From: Serratia entomophila
GTDB lineage: Bacteria > Pseudomonadota > Gammaproteobacteria > Enterobacterales > Enterobacteriaceae
DNA length: 64,000 nt
NCBI RefSeq assembly: GCF_021462285.1
Contig: NZ_CP082787.1
Coordinates: 62,001 to 126,000 of the forward strand
Reading direction: 5' to 3'
In this document: positions 36,091-44,984 of the stretch, one piece after another
How positions within the stretch are numbered: position 1 is the first letter of the stretch
Layout of the letters: every line of letters begins with the position of its first letter
Notes under the pieces: generated by a model
Told to the model about the DNA's origin: nothing
The model's input: the letters and a program-made list of their open reading frames with translations, nothing else
Database searches by the model: none
Position numbers and translations under genes: made by a program

Positions 36091-36516
36091 ATGAAACACG
36101 GAATGATTACCACAGTTAATGTTTTTAATGGTCGTTGTGCAGGTGCGCTGGCGATATTGATAATGTCGGCGGTGTCGCTTTCAGGTTGTGTAACCAAAAA
36201 TAGTGCAGGTACGGATCCTGTGAAAAAAGTTGCACAGACTAATCTTAGTGATAAATCCGATGAGCAGCGTATTGCGCTTTGCCAGCAAAGGGTTAATTCG
36301 TTAAAAAATATTAATCCGCAGAGCTATCAAAAACGCATCGCCTATTTTAATGGCCTGCTGTCTAACGCCTCCGGTTATGCGGGCATTCGCAACAATGTGG
36401 ATGCCAGTACCCGTAAAGCCATAGATGCGCTTTATAAATATAAAACGGAAAAATTTTGCGCCGACGTCGAGCACGAGCTGATGTCCGACCTTTCCAACCG
36501 GGTTGAGAACCTATAG
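36091..36516 (+). CDS. Putative small lipoprotein, fimbria-linked
   Basis: Unrecognised protein of 141 residues with a lipoprotein signal: hydrophobic core AGALAILIMSAVSL followed by lipobox LSGC (Cys about residue 33). The mature part is charged and helical, with two further cysteines (ALCQQR, KFCADV). The start could be 36091 or 36103, since AAGGG directly abuts the first ATG and is 12 bases before the second. The stop is 2 bases before the next gene, so an operon is likely. Composition (low GC) resembles the intergenic region rather than the next gene. Confidence 0.65.
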   Translation: MKHGMITTVNVFNGRCAGALAILIMSAVSLSGCVTKNSAGTDPVKKVAQTNLSDKSDEQRIALCQQRVNSLKNINPQSYQKRIAYFNGLLSNASGYAGIRNNVDASTRKAIDALYKYKTEKFCADVEHELMSDLSNRVENL

Positions 36517-36518
36517 CC

Positions 36519-37691
36519 ATGAACCAATTTGCGGAAGGAGCCGCAGTTATCTTGCTGTTATTGGCGGGGTGCGGCATGGCCGGTGCCAGTGACGACGGCA
36601 TTCCCGCGCTGCTGAAATTCGCCGAACGACAACAGGCCCCGGCGGTAAAACCGGCGGAGCCTGCGCCGCGAGCCGAAGCGGGCGCCGCCAGGCCCAGAAA
36701 CGCCGCCCCTCCCGCCGGCGATAGCCTGCGTTTAACCACGCTGAATCAAACTCTGCGACAGCAGGCCGAAACCATCCGCCGGCTGGAACAGCGGCTGGCG
36801 GATCTGAAGGCGCCGCCCGCGCCGCAGCCGAAAATCACCGAAATCGATATTCGACCGCTGGCGCGGGCGCTGCAGGGGCTGCGCCAGGCGATGGCCCCTG
36901 CGCCGGAGCTGAGCGCGCTCGCCGCAACGTTGGCCCAGGCGGAGCAACGGCGCGCAGGGCTGGCCAGCCAATTAACGCGGCAGCAGCAGCGGGAAGAAGA
37001 GCGGGTGCAACGGCTGGAACGGCAGCTGGCTGAACGGCAACGGGCGCTTGAACCGCCGCCGTTGGCCAGCGCTGCGGATAAGCAGGCCTATGCCGCCGGG
37101 GTGTCGCTGGGCCGCGACATTGTGCAACTGCAGCAGGATAACCGCCGCCTGGGGCTGACGGTGGATCAGGCGCGGCTGCTGGCGGGCATCAGCGATACCC
37201 TGGCGGGCCGCCAGCGGCTGGATGACACCGCCATCGACAACGCGTTGCAGGCCGCCGACCGCGCGCTTGAGCTGGCGCAGCAGCGCGGACAGCCTGACGG
37301 GAAAGCCTACCTTGCCGACTTCGCCAAGCTGCCGGGCGTGCAAAAAGACGCGCTCGGTTTCTATTACCGGGTGGACTATGCCGGCAATGGCCGGATTGGC
37401 GCCGACGATCGCGTCGATATCGTGGTGCGTGAAAGCCTGCCGGGCGGCACGGTAATCAAAGATATGGAACTGGCCGGCACGGTGATTTCCCAGGCGCTGG
37501 CGCAATACCCGCCGCTGTTTCGCGCCGCGATCGGCAAATTGCAAAAACACGGTTCCATCACCCTGGTGGTGCCGCCGGCGTTGGCCTATGGCGAGCGGGG
37601 CAGCCCGCCGGTCATCCCGCCGAACGCCACCATGATTTACACCCTGCGCGTGGCTGACGTGCTGCCGCCGAACGGGGATGCTCAGAAGTAA
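36519..37691 (+). CDS. FKBP-type peptidyl-prolyl isomerase with long coiled-coil region
   Basis: Predicted exported proline isomerase of 390 residues. A hydrophobic N-terminal segment with lipobox-like LAGC (Cys18) lacks the usual basic n-region. Next come Pro/Ala-rich sequence, a Gln/Arg/Glu-rich coiled coil (about 70-180, e.g. RQQAETIRRLEQRLADL), an FKBP N-terminal dimerisation domain (DKQAYAAGVSLGRDIVQLQ on) and a C-terminal FKBP domain (about 285-388: LPGGTVIKDM, VVPPALAYGERG, VIPPNATMIYTLRV). FkpA and Mip share the last two parts but are about 250-270 residues. The context suggests a folding helper for fimbriae or the envelope. Confidence 0.82.
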   Translation: MNQFAEGAAVILLLLAGCGMAGASDDGIPALLKFAERQQAPAVKPAEPAPRAEAGAARPRNAAPPAGDSLRLTTLNQTLRQQAETIRRLEQRLADLKAPPAPQPKITEIDIRPLARALQGLRQAMAPAPELSALAATLAQAEQRRAGLASQLTRQQQREEERVQRLERQLAERQRALEPPPLASAADKQAYAAGVSLGRDIVQLQQDNRRLGLTVDQARLLAGISDTLAGRQRLDDTAIDNALQAADRALELAQQRGQPDGKAYLADFAKLPGVQKDALGFYYRVDYAGNGRIGADDRVDIVVRESLPGGTVIKDMELAGTVISQALAQYPPLFRAAIGKLQKHGSITLVVPPALAYGERGSPPVIPPNATMIYTLRVADVLPPNGDAQK

Positions 37692-37709
37692 CCACTCAGG
37701 AGGAATGCC

Positions 37710-38000
37710 ATGGCTAAGGAGCCGGGAACATATGAAAGCAGGAAGTTACGGATGCTGAACGTGTTACAGGTATTGTGCAGGGAGCGGGCTGAGGGGGCGG
37801 GGGGGCATCACCCGCCGCCGGAACAGTGGCCGAAAACGCGCGAGCTGGCGGATCGGTGCGGCGAGAATATTTACACCACCCGCACGCTGCTGCTGGCATT
37901 GGAAAAAGAGGGGAAAGTTCATTGCACCCATCGCAGCATCAATAATTCCCTGCGTTGGTATATCTGCGCCGCGCGTACATCGGCCGGAACAGAGTCATAG
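37710..38000 (+). CDS. PapI/FaeA-like small winged-helix regulator
   Basis: Protein of 96 residues. The central part (TRELADRCGENIYTTRTLLLALEKEGKV, about 43-70) has the winged-helix pattern of PapI/FaeA fimbrial regulators, including the LLLLEKEG-like recognition region, but it has an N-terminal extension. Strong RBS AGGAGG six bases before ATG; 18 bases after the FKBP stop. PapI works with Lrp and Dam methylation to phase-vary fimbriae; a similar role for the adjacent fimbrial operon is inferred. Confidence 0.7.
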   Translation: MAKEPGTYESRKLRMLNVLQVLCRERAEGAGGHHPPPEQWPKTRELADRCGENIYTTRTLLLALEKEGKVHCTHRSINNSLRWYICAARTSAGTES

Positions 38001-38055
38001 ATAATTTTTGTTTCTTGTTGACTACCTTTCGCAGCTAATCATTAAAAAAACTTAT

Positions 38056-38087
38056 CGTTCTGACGGGGCTCGGATCCCGTCAGAACG
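38056..38087. terminator. Perfect 12-base-pair hairpin between PapI-like gene and fetA
   Basis: CGTTCTGACGGG and CCCGTCAGAACG with an 8-base loop. On the plus strand it is followed by TCGGCTTTGTT; on the minus strand by ATAAGTTTTTTT. Probably terminates the lipoprotein-FKBP-PapI transcript, though the U tract is better on the other strand. Confidence 0.6.
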
Positions 38088-38184
38088 TCGGCTTTGTTAC
38101 CTTTCATGACCAGCCATTGCCAGTATGTTTTTTGTCGCCATATACTTACCCCCTAACAGCCAACGGATGTAGGGAGCCGGCGCG

Positions 38185-38865
38185 ATGGTGAAGGACAGCA
38201 AAGTAATACTCAGATTGGATGATATTCATTATCAAATAGATGGCCAGGTGATCCTCGATTCCGTCTCTTTTGGCCTCAGGGAAGGGGAGTTCAAGCTGAT
38301 TACCGGCCCCTCCGGCTGCGGCAAGAGCACCCTGCTTAAAATCATCTCCTCGCTGATGGATCCTACCCGCGGAACCATTACCTTTGATGGCCAGGCCATC
38401 ACCGCCATGCAGCCGGAGGACTACCGCAAACAGGTTTCTTACTGTTTCCAGACGCCGTCGCTGTTCGGCGATACGGTGTACGACAACATCGCGCTGCCTT
38501 ATCAGATCCGCAAGCAAAAGCCGGACGAACAGAAAATGCAGGCCGATCTGGTGCGCTTCGGGCTGCCGGGCAACATATTGAAAAAGAGCATCAATGAACT
38601 TTCGGGCGGCGAGAAGCAGCGCATTTCGCTGATCCGCAACCTGCAGTTTATCCCTCGGGTGCTGTTGCTGGATGAAATCACCAGCGCGCTGGACGAGGAC
38701 AACAAGCGCAACGTCAACGAACAGATCCGCCAACTGGTGGCGGAACATCGGTTGGCGGTGCTGTGGGTAACGCACGATACCGAAGAAATCAGGCATGCGG
38801 ACGAGGTGATCACGCTGCCTGCGCATACCGCCCAGCAACGGGAGCACGCCGATGAACCAGCATAA
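38185..38865 (+). CDS. fetA: Iron-export ABC ATPase FetA (YbbL)
   Basis: ATPase of the FetAB exporter, which raises resistance to iron-mediated oxidative stress in E. coli. The 226 residues contain Walker A GPSGCGKST, signature LSGGEKQR, Walker B VLLLDEITSALD and the H-loop VTHDTEEI. Its end overlaps fetB by 14 bases. The MVKDSKVILRL start is the only good one. Confidence 0.92.
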   Translation: MVKDSKVILRLDDIHYQIDGQVILDSVSFGLREGEFKLITGPSGCGKSTLLKIISSLMDPTRGTITFDGQAITAMQPEDYRKQVSYCFQTPSLFGDTVYDNIALPYQIRKQKPDEQKMQADLVRFGLPGNILKKSINELSGGEKQRISLIRNLQFIPRVLLLDEITSALDEDNKRNVNEQIRQLVAEHRLAVLWVTHDTEEIRHADEVITLPAHTAQQREHADEPA

Positions 38866-39625
38866 CATCACCAATGAATCATTAGGGTTGTCGATGGTAT
38901 TGGTGGTTATCGCCATCCTGATCAGCCACCGGGAAAAGCTGGCGCTGGAAAAGGACATCATCTGGAGCATCTGCCGGGCGGTGGTGCAGCTGATTGCCGT
39001 CGGCTATGTGCTGAAATATATTTTCGACCTGAACAACGCTGCGCTGACCGTGCTGATGGTGCTGTTCATCTGTTTCAACGCCGCCTACAACGCCAAAAAG
39101 CGCAGCAAATATATCGAACGCGCGTTCGTCACCTCGTTTATCGCCATCACCACCGGCGCGGTGCTGACGCTGGCGGTGCTGGTGTTGACCGGCTCGATTG
39201 AATTCACGCCGATGCAGGTGATCCCGATTGCCGGCATGGTGGCCGGCAACGCCATGGTGGCGGTGGGGCTGTGCTACACCCAACTCGGGCAGCGTTTCAA
39301 GGGCGACCAGCAGAAGATCCAGGAGATGCTCAGCCTGGGCGCTACGCCGAAATTCGCCTCGGCGGGGCTGATCCGCGACAGCATCCGCGCCTCGCTCATT
39401 CCCACCATTGATTCGGCGAAAACCGTCGGGCTGGTGAGCCTGCCGGGCATGATGTCCGGCCTGATCTTCGCCGGCATCGATCCGGTCAAGGCGATTAAGT
39501 ACCAGATCATGGTGACCTTTATGCTGCTGTCCACCGCCAGCCTGTCGACCATCATTGCCTGCTACCTGGCCTACCGCAAGTTCTACAACGCCCGCCACCA
39601 GCTGGTGGTCAGCAGCCTGAAGTAG
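38852..39625 (+). CDS. fetB: Iron-export ABC permease FetB (YbbM)
   Basis: Inner-membrane partner of FetA, 257 residues (E. coli about 259). Several hydrophobic helices and the family segments IPIAGMVAGNAMVA and LVSLPGMMSGLIFAGIDP are present. Translation is coupled with fetA through the 14-base overlap. Confidence 0.93.
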   Translation: MNQHNITNESLGLSMVLVVIAILISHREKLALEKDIIWSICRAVVQLIAVGYVLKYIFDLNNAALTVLMVLFICFNAAYNAKKRSKYIERAFVTSFIAITTGAVLTLAVLVLTGSIEFTPMQVIPIAGMVAGNAMVAVGLCYTQLGQRFKGDQQKIQEMLSLGATPKFASAGLIRDSIRASLIPTIDSAKTVGLVSLPGMMSGLIFAGIDPVKAIKYQIMVTFMLLSTASLSTIIACYLAYRKFYNARHQLVVSSLK

Positions 39626-39633
39626 CGCCATTA

Positions 39634-39659
39634 AAAACGGCCTCCGCGGAGGCCGTTTT
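39634..39659. terminator. Bidirectional terminator between fetB and iolI
   Basis: Perfect 26-base palindrome with half AAAACGGCCTCCG, giving U tracts on both strands between convergent genes. Confidence 0.93.
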
Positions 39660-39667
39660 ACCGTCTA

Positions 39668-40504
39668 TCACCCTTGCAACAGGGCGATGCTCTGGCGGAT
39701 TTCACGTTCAATATCCGCCTCGGACCAGCCCTCCAGCTGCGACGAGAACGGCTCGAAGGCGTAAATGCCGGTATAACCGAGGCGTTCCAGGTTCTGCACC
39801 TGCCGCCGGCTTTCCAGCCGATCCCGCTCGCTCAACATGATGCGCTCTTCATCGCTCAAGCTGTCTTTGGCTCGTCCGTCCTCTACCCCGGACAGGTGCA
39901 CCAGGCCGATTTGCGCCACCTGGATTTGCGCGTCGAACTCGGCCTGCGCCACGCCGCTCAGGTAGTGATGGAAGGTATCGAGCACGATTTTGTAGGGCGC
40001 GCCCGCGTCGCGGATCAGCGTCTGCGTCAGCAACGACGAGCGCAGCGAGCTGATGCCGAAGCCCAGCGGCTCCACGTAGCCCTGCACGCCGTAGCGCTGG
40101 AACAGCGGCGCCAACAGCTTCAGCGCGGCCAGCGTATCGTCCCGTTTTTGCTGCTCGCTGCGCGCGTCGCCGGCGCTGCAGTGCGGGCACAGCACCAGCG
40201 CCTTGCTGTGAATGGCCTGTGCCTGGCTCAGCAGGGCTTGCGCCCGCTGCTGCAGCGCCGCCGCATCATCCAGCAGGTTAAACATGCCGAGCGCGTTGAT
40301 GGTGACGATCTCGATGCCGTGCTCCGCCGCCAGCGCGTTGAGCTGCGAGTCGCTCAGATCGTCCGTGACCTTGCCGCTGGGCATATCGTTGCGCAGCTCA
40401 ACTTTACTGAGCCCGCACTGTTTCACCAGGCGGAAAAAACGGTCCAAATCGAGGTTTGGGGCGATCTTGCGGTTGATGCAAAAACGGTCCAGCGCAATGG
40501 TCAT
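39668..40504 (-). CDS. iolI: Inosose isomerase-like TIM-barrel protein (IolI family)
   Basis: Xylose-isomerase-fold protein of 278 residues, the same length as B. subtilis IolI, which converts between inososes and lets other inositol isomers enter the pathway. Likely metal ligands are Glu in YVEPLGFG, Asp in VLDTFHHY, His in VHLSGVED and Glu in AFEPFS. It follows iolT on the same strand (43-base gap), which supports an inositol role. Assignment as IolI rather than another TIM-barrel epimerase is by resemblance and context. Confidence 0.75.
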   Translation of the reverse strand: MTIALDRFCINRKIAPNLDLDRFFRLVKQCGLSKVELRNDMPSGKVTDDLSDSQLNALAAEHGIEIVTINALGMFNLLDDAAALQQRAQALLSQAQAIHSKALVLCPHCSAGDARSEQQKRDDTLAALKLLAPLFQRYGVQGYVEPLGFGISSLRSSLLTQTLIRDAGAPYKIVLDTFHHYLSGVAQAEFDAQIQVAQIGLVHLSGVEDGRAKDSLSDEERIMLSERDRLESRRQVQNLERLGYTGIYAFEPFSSQLEGWSEADIEREIRQSIALLQG

Positions 40505-40547
40505 GATGCATGCCTCCTGGTATCAGGGTCAGTTAAGGTGCGTTCGA

Positions 40548-41990
40548 TCAGGGTTTGCCGTTTTCCAACGGCGCCTGCGGCGTTTCGGCCAGCGGCTGGC
40601 GATCGCGCTTGGCCATCACCACCTCCTCCATCTTCTCCAGCGATACGCCTTTGGTCTCCGGGATATAACGGCCGATAAACCAGTAGCTGAACAGGCAGCA
40701 GGCGGCGAAGATCCACATCGGGAAGGCGCCGTGGAAATGAGAGAACAGATAAGGGTTGTCGTTGATCATCGGGAAGGTTTGCGACACCACAAAGTTGGCC
40801 AGCCACATGCAGCCGACGGCGATGCTCATGCCCTGTGCGCGCATGCGGTTGGGGAAGATTTCCGACACCAGCACCCAGGCTCCGACGCCCCATGACAGCG
40901 CGTAGAACACCATGAAAAACAGCATGCCGAACAGCGCGAAATAGCCGGTGGCCTGGGTATAGAGCGCATATGAAGTGAGCAGCAACCCGGCGATGGCGCC
41001 CAGCGTGCCGTAGCGCATCAATGGAATGCGCCCCATGCGGTCCATCAGCATGGCGCCGATCGCCGAACCGACCAGCTGCAGTACGCCGATCCAGATGGTC
41101 TGGAACAGCGCTTCCTGCGCATTTTCGGTGACGGTTTTCAGCACCACCGGCGCGTAGTACATCATCACGTTAACGCCGGTGACCTGTTGCAGCATGGCAA
41201 TCATGCAGCCGACGAACAAAATGAAACGCACCCGCACGTCGCCGTAGTTCAGCTTCTGCTGATGCTTTTGCCGGTCCTGACGCAGCGAGTCCTTGATCTC
41301 CTGCAGCAGGTTTTGCGCATGCGCGGCGTTGGAGACCTTGGTCAGCATCGCCAGCGCCTGAGCGTCCCGCCCCATCATCACGTTCCAGCGCGGCGACTCG
41401 GGAATGATAAACACCAGCAGGCAGAACAGGACGCAGGGGATAACGCCGGACGCGAACATCCAGCGCCAGCCCATTTCCACCAGCCAGGCTTCGCTGGCGA
41501 TGCTGGCGATTTTGAAGTTGACGTAAAAAATCACGATCTGGCCGAACACGATGGCGAACTGCTGCATGCTGAGCGCGCGGCCGCGCATGTCTTTCGGCGA
41601 GACTTCCGACATGTACATCGGCGAGACGGTGGCGGCGATGCCCACCGCCAGGCCGCCGATAATGCGGTAGATAACGAACCAGGTGAAGGTAGGAGCCAGC
41701 GAGGCGCCCACCGCGGAAATGGTGAACAGCAGCGCCGCCAGCATCAGCGCCTTCTTGCGGCCGTAGCGCGCCGCCAGCGGCCCGGCGGCGAAAGCGCCGA
41801 CCACGCAGCCGATCACCACGTTGGAGACCGCCCAGCCGGTTTGCGCCGGGCTGAGATCAAAATAGGTTTTCAGGGCTTCGATCGCGCCGGAGATCACGGC
41901 GGTGTCGTAGCCGAACAGAATGCCGCCGAGTGCCGCAATACCGCAAATGCGCAGTATGTACCCGGTATTATGCTTACGCTGATATGACAT
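40548..41990 (-). CDS. iolT: myo-Inositol MFS transporter (IolT type)
   Basis: Twelve-helix sugar-porter family symporter of 480 residues in the inner membrane. Motifs: GGILFGYDTAVISGAIE in helix 1, GRKKAL loop, PESPRW after helix 6, QQVTGVN in helix 7, and PETKGVSLE at the C terminus. This is the AraE/XylE/IolT pattern; inositol is inferred from the cluster. It is divergent from iolA across a 538-base region with ATGAAAT-type motifs. Confidence 0.88.
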   Translation of the reverse strand: MSYQRKHNTGYILRICGIAALGGILFGYDTAVISGAIEALKTYFDLSPAQTGWAVSNVVIGCVVGAFAAGPLAARYGRKKALMLAALLFTISAVGASLAPTFTWFVIYRIIGGLAVGIAATVSPMYMSEVSPKDMRGRALSMQQFAIVFGQIVIFYVNFKIASIASEAWLVEMGWRWMFASGVIPCVLFCLLVFIIPESPRWNVMMGRDAQALAMLTKVSNAAHAQNLLQEIKDSLRQDRQKHQQKLNYGDVRVRFILFVGCMIAMLQQVTGVNVMMYYAPVVLKTVTENAQEALFQTIWIGVLQLVGSAIGAMLMDRMGRIPLMRYGTLGAIAGLLLTSYALYTQATGYFALFGMLFFMVFYALSWGVGAWVLVSEIFPNRMRAQGMSIAVGCMWLANFVVSQTFPMINDNPYLFSHFHGAFPMWIFAACCLFSYWFIGRYIPETKGVSLEKMEEVVMAKRDRQPLAETPQAPLENGKP

Positions 41991-42120
41991 GTAATGCTCC
42001 GATTTTTATCCTGGCTTTCGCGCGCAGTAAGGAAATGGGGAGAGGGCGGCGAAAGGGTGTGAACCGTGCCTGTCATCAAGGCGGTGATAGTCGGTTGATT
42101 CTGCGGTAAACAAGAACATT

Positions 42121-42148
42121 TATTTCATAATTAGTGAATAATGAAATA
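42121..42148. promoter_or_regulatory. Candidate IolR operator upstream of iolT
   Basis: TATTTCAT (42121-42128) and ATGAAATA (42141-42148) form a perfect inverted repeat with a 12-base spacer, 131 bases upstream of the iolT start. The same ATGAAAT core occurs upstream of iolA, iolC, iolD and iolR. Confidence 0.5.
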
Positions 42149-42528
42149 TTGATTTTTAGATCCAGTTCAAAAAAAACCGCAAACCGCCGGCAAACTTCCG
42201 TTGGCTGAACGGCGCGCCGCCGGGCGCCGCACGTTGAACCTTTTCTGTATAAAAGTCATGGGGCATTGACGCGATCTTGCGTGCTGCGCCAGAAGAGGCG
42301 ATTGGCCGTCATGTAATGGCTTTGCATGAGACAACGACAAAACTGCGACCTTCCGCACTAAAAACAAAATTTCTAAAATAATTTATTTGAAACTTTTTTT
42401 TCAATGAAATAGAGTTTGCTGCATCCGGTCAGGATTTAGCCTGTGTGCGGGCGCCGCCTGGCAGACAGGATGATTAACGCCATGCCGTTTGCGGCCAGGC
42501 GACAGCGGACTTGAAAAGAGGGTGTGAC
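42149..42528. promoter_or_regulatory. Remainder of the iolT/iolA divergent intergenic region
   Basis: Besides the candidate operator next to iolT, this region holds another ATGAAAT core at 42404-42410, about 120 bases before iolA, inside an AT-rich stretch (42361-42415). No open frame with a convincing ribosome binding site was found. Confidence 0.45.
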
Positions 42529-44034
42529 ATGAAAACCGTGGGTAACTTTATTGGCGGGCAAGTGTGCCTGAGCAGCAGTAATCAAACCGTCGACGTGCAT
42601 AACCCGGCGACCGGGCAGGTTGAACGCCGCGTCACCCAGAGCACCGCCGCCGAGGTAAAACAGGCCATCGACGTGGCCCATCAGGCGTTTGCCGACTGGT
42701 CGCGCACCACGCCGCTGCGCCGCGCACGCGTCATGTTCAACTTCAAGGCGCTGCTGGAGCAGCACCGCGACGAGCTGGCGGCGCTGATCGTCAGCGAACA
42801 CGGCAAGGTCTATTCCGACGCCCTGGGCGAACTGACCCGCGGCATCGAAGTGGTTGAATTCGCCTGCGGCATTCCGCACCTCATCAAGGGGGAGTATTCG
42901 CCGGAGGTCGGCGGCGGCGTTGACAGCTTCTCGCTGATGCAGCCGCTGGGCGTGGTGGCGGGCATTACCCCGTTCAACTTCCCGGCGATGGTGCCGATGT
43001 GGATGTTCCCGATCGCGCTGGCCTGCGGCAACACCTTCGTGCTCAAGCCGCCGGCGCTGGTGCCTTCGGCTTCGGTGCGGCTGGCCGAACTGCTGAAAGA
43101 AGCCGGCCTGCCGGACGGCGTGTTCAACGTGGTGCACTGCGCCAACGAAGATGCGGCGCAGCTGTGCACCGATCCGCGTATTCAGGCGGTGAGCTTCGTT
43201 GGCTCGTCCACCGTGGCGGAGCATATCTATACCACCGCCAGCGCCCACGGCAAGCGGGTACAGGCCTTCGGCGCGGCGAAGAACCAGGCGATCGTCATGC
43301 CGGACGCCGATCTGGACGCCACGGTCAACGCCCTGATGGGCGGCGCTTTCGGCTCCGCCGGCGAACGCTGCATGGCGCTGCCGGTTGCGGTGGTGGTCGG
43401 CGACAGCACCGCCGACAAGCTGATCGCCAAGCTGAAACCCTTGATTGCGCAGCTGCGCGTCGGCCCGGGCATTCAGCAGGGCGGCGAAGAGAATGAAATG
43501 GGCCCGCTGGTTTCCTCCGCCCACCAGAAAAAGGTGCTGGGCTATATCGATCTCGGGGTGGAAGAGGGCGCCACGCTGGTGGCCGACGGCCGCAACTATC
43601 AGGTGGCGGGCTATCCCGAGGGGTACTACGTTGGCGGCACGCTGTTCGATAACGTGAAGCCGAACATGCGCATTTACCGCGAAGAGATCTTCGGGCCGGT
43701 GCTGGGCATCGTGCGGGTGCCGGACTACCAGACCGCCATCGACACGGTTAACGGCCATGAATTCGGCAACGGCGCCGCCATCTTTACCAGCAACGGCCAC
43801 TACGCGCGCCAGTTCGTGCAGGAAGTGCAGGCCGGGATGGTTGGCGTCAACGTGCCGGTGCCGGTACCGATGGCGTTCCACAGCTTCGGCGGCTGGAAAC
43901 GCTCGGTGTTCGGCGCGTTGAACGTGCACGGCACCGACGGCGTACGTTTCTATACCCGCATGAAAACCGCCACCGCCCGCTGGCCGACCGGGCAGCAGAC
44001 GGTGTCTGAATACAGCATGCCGACGCTGGGTTAA
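42529..44034 (+). CDS. iolA: Methylmalonate/malonate-semialdehyde dehydrogenase (CoA-acylating)
   Basis: Oxidises malonate semialdehyde to acetyl-CoA, the last step of inositol breakdown; the family also acts on methylmalonate semialdehyde. 501 residues with NAD-binding ITPFNFPAMVPMWMFP and the active-site Cys in GSAGERCMAL. ATG at 42529 is preferred over one at 42511, since GAGG lies 7 bases upstream and it gives the usual N terminus MKTVGNFIGG. Upstream of iolB on the same strand (86-base gap). Confidence 0.94.
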   Translation: MKTVGNFIGGQVCLSSSNQTVDVHNPATGQVERRVTQSTAAEVKQAIDVAHQAFADWSRTTPLRRARVMFNFKALLEQHRDELAALIVSEHGKVYSDALGELTRGIEVVEFACGIPHLIKGEYSPEVGGGVDSFSLMQPLGVVAGITPFNFPAMVPMWMFPIALACGNTFVLKPPALVPSASVRLAELLKEAGLPDGVFNVVHCANEDAAQLCTDPRIQAVSFVGSSTVAEHIYTTASAHGKRVQAFGAAKNQAIVMPDADLDATVNALMGGAFGSAGERCMALPVAVVVGDSTADKLIAKLKPLIAQLRVGPGIQQGGEENEMGPLVSSAHQKKVLGYIDLGVEEGATLVADGRNYQVAGYPEGYYVGGTLFDNVKPNMRIYREEIFGPVLGIVRVPDYQTAIDTVNGHEFGNGAAIFTSNGHYARQFVQEVQAGMVGVNVPVPVPMAFHSFGGWKRSVFGALNVHGTDGVRFYTRMKTATARWPTGQQTVSEYSMPTLG

Positions 44035-44120
44035 ACCCCGTACCGGCAGACCAGGGCCGTTACTTCATTGGAGTGACGGCCGCTGCATTTGTAACGCTAT
44101 AGGTTAACAGGAGAATCGTC

Positions 44121-44942
44121 ATGTCTTCACTGCTTGCCAAATGTCAGCAGCCGAACGCCCAGGGGCGTATCCAGCATGTCACCCCGGAAAATGCCGGCTG
44201 GCGCTTTGTCGGGTTCGACGTTTATCGCCTGGCGGCCGGTGAGTCGCTGCAGCTGGAAAGCGGCGACCGGGAGCTGTGCCTGGTGCTGGTGGCCGGCATC
44301 GCCTCCGTCGCCACCCTGCGGGCGGAATACCCGCATATCGGCAAGCGCATGAGCCCGTTTGAGCGCACGCCGCCTTATGCGGTCTACGTGCCGCATCAGG
44401 ATCGCATCGAGGTGCGGGCGGAAACCGATTTGGAGCTGGCGGTCTGCAGCGCCCCGGGCGGCGGGCATCTGCCGTCGCGGTTGATCACCCCGGCGGATGT
44501 CGGCGTCGAGCGGCGCGGCAAGGGACGCAATCAACGCCTGGTGCATAATATTTTGCCGGACAGCGAACCGGCCGACAGCCTGTTGGTGGTTGAGGTATAT
44601 ACCGACGAAGGCAACACCAGCTCTTACCCCAGCCATAAGCACGATCGGGAAGACTCGCCGGATGAAACCTATCTGGAAGAGACCTACTATCACCGCATCC
44701 AGCCGGAGCAGGGTTTCTGCATGCAGCGCGTGTATACCGACGATCGTTCGCTGGACGAATGCATGCCGGTCTATAACCGCGACGTGGTGAAAGTGCCGCG
44801 CGGCTACCATCCGGTCGCGACCCTGGCCGGTTACGACAATTACTATCTCAACGTGATGGCCGGGCCGGTGCGGCTGTGGAAATTCACCTGGGAGAAAGAT
44901 CACGCCTGGATTAACAGCGACGGTTATCCGGCGGCGAAATAA
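44121..44942 (+). CDS. iolB: 5-Deoxy-glucuronate isomerase
   Basis: Cupin-fold isomerase converting 5-deoxy-D-glucuronate to 2-deoxy-5-keto-D-gluconate. 273 residues, as in B. subtilis IolB (about 271). Family segments YPSHKHDREDSPDETYLEE and PRGYHPVATLAGYDNYYLNV include the metal-binding His/Glu residues. Strong AGGAG before the start. Confidence 0.94.
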   Translation: MSSLLAKCQQPNAQGRIQHVTPENAGWRFVGFDVYRLAAGESLQLESGDRELCLVLVAGIASVATLRAEYPHIGKRMSPFERTPPYAVYVPHQDRIEVRAETDLELAVCSAPGGGHLPSRLITPADVGVERRGKGRNQRLVHNILPDSEPADSLLVVEVYTDEGNTSSYPSHKHDREDSPDETYLEETYYHRIQPEQGFCMQRVYTDDRSLDECMPVYNRDVVKVPRGYHPVATLAGYDNYYLNVMAGPVRLWKFTWEKDHAWINSDGYPAAK

Positions 44943-44951
44943 GCGTTATCC

Positions 44952-44969
44952 GGCCCGGCTTGCCGGGCC
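44952..44969. terminator. Hairpin between convergent iolB and iolR
   Basis: GGCCCGGC (44952-44959) and GCCGGGCC (44962-44969), followed on the plus strand by the T-rich TGTTGTTATT. Likely terminates iolAB. Confidence 0.6.
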
Positions 44970-44984
44970 TGTTGTTATTCAGCG

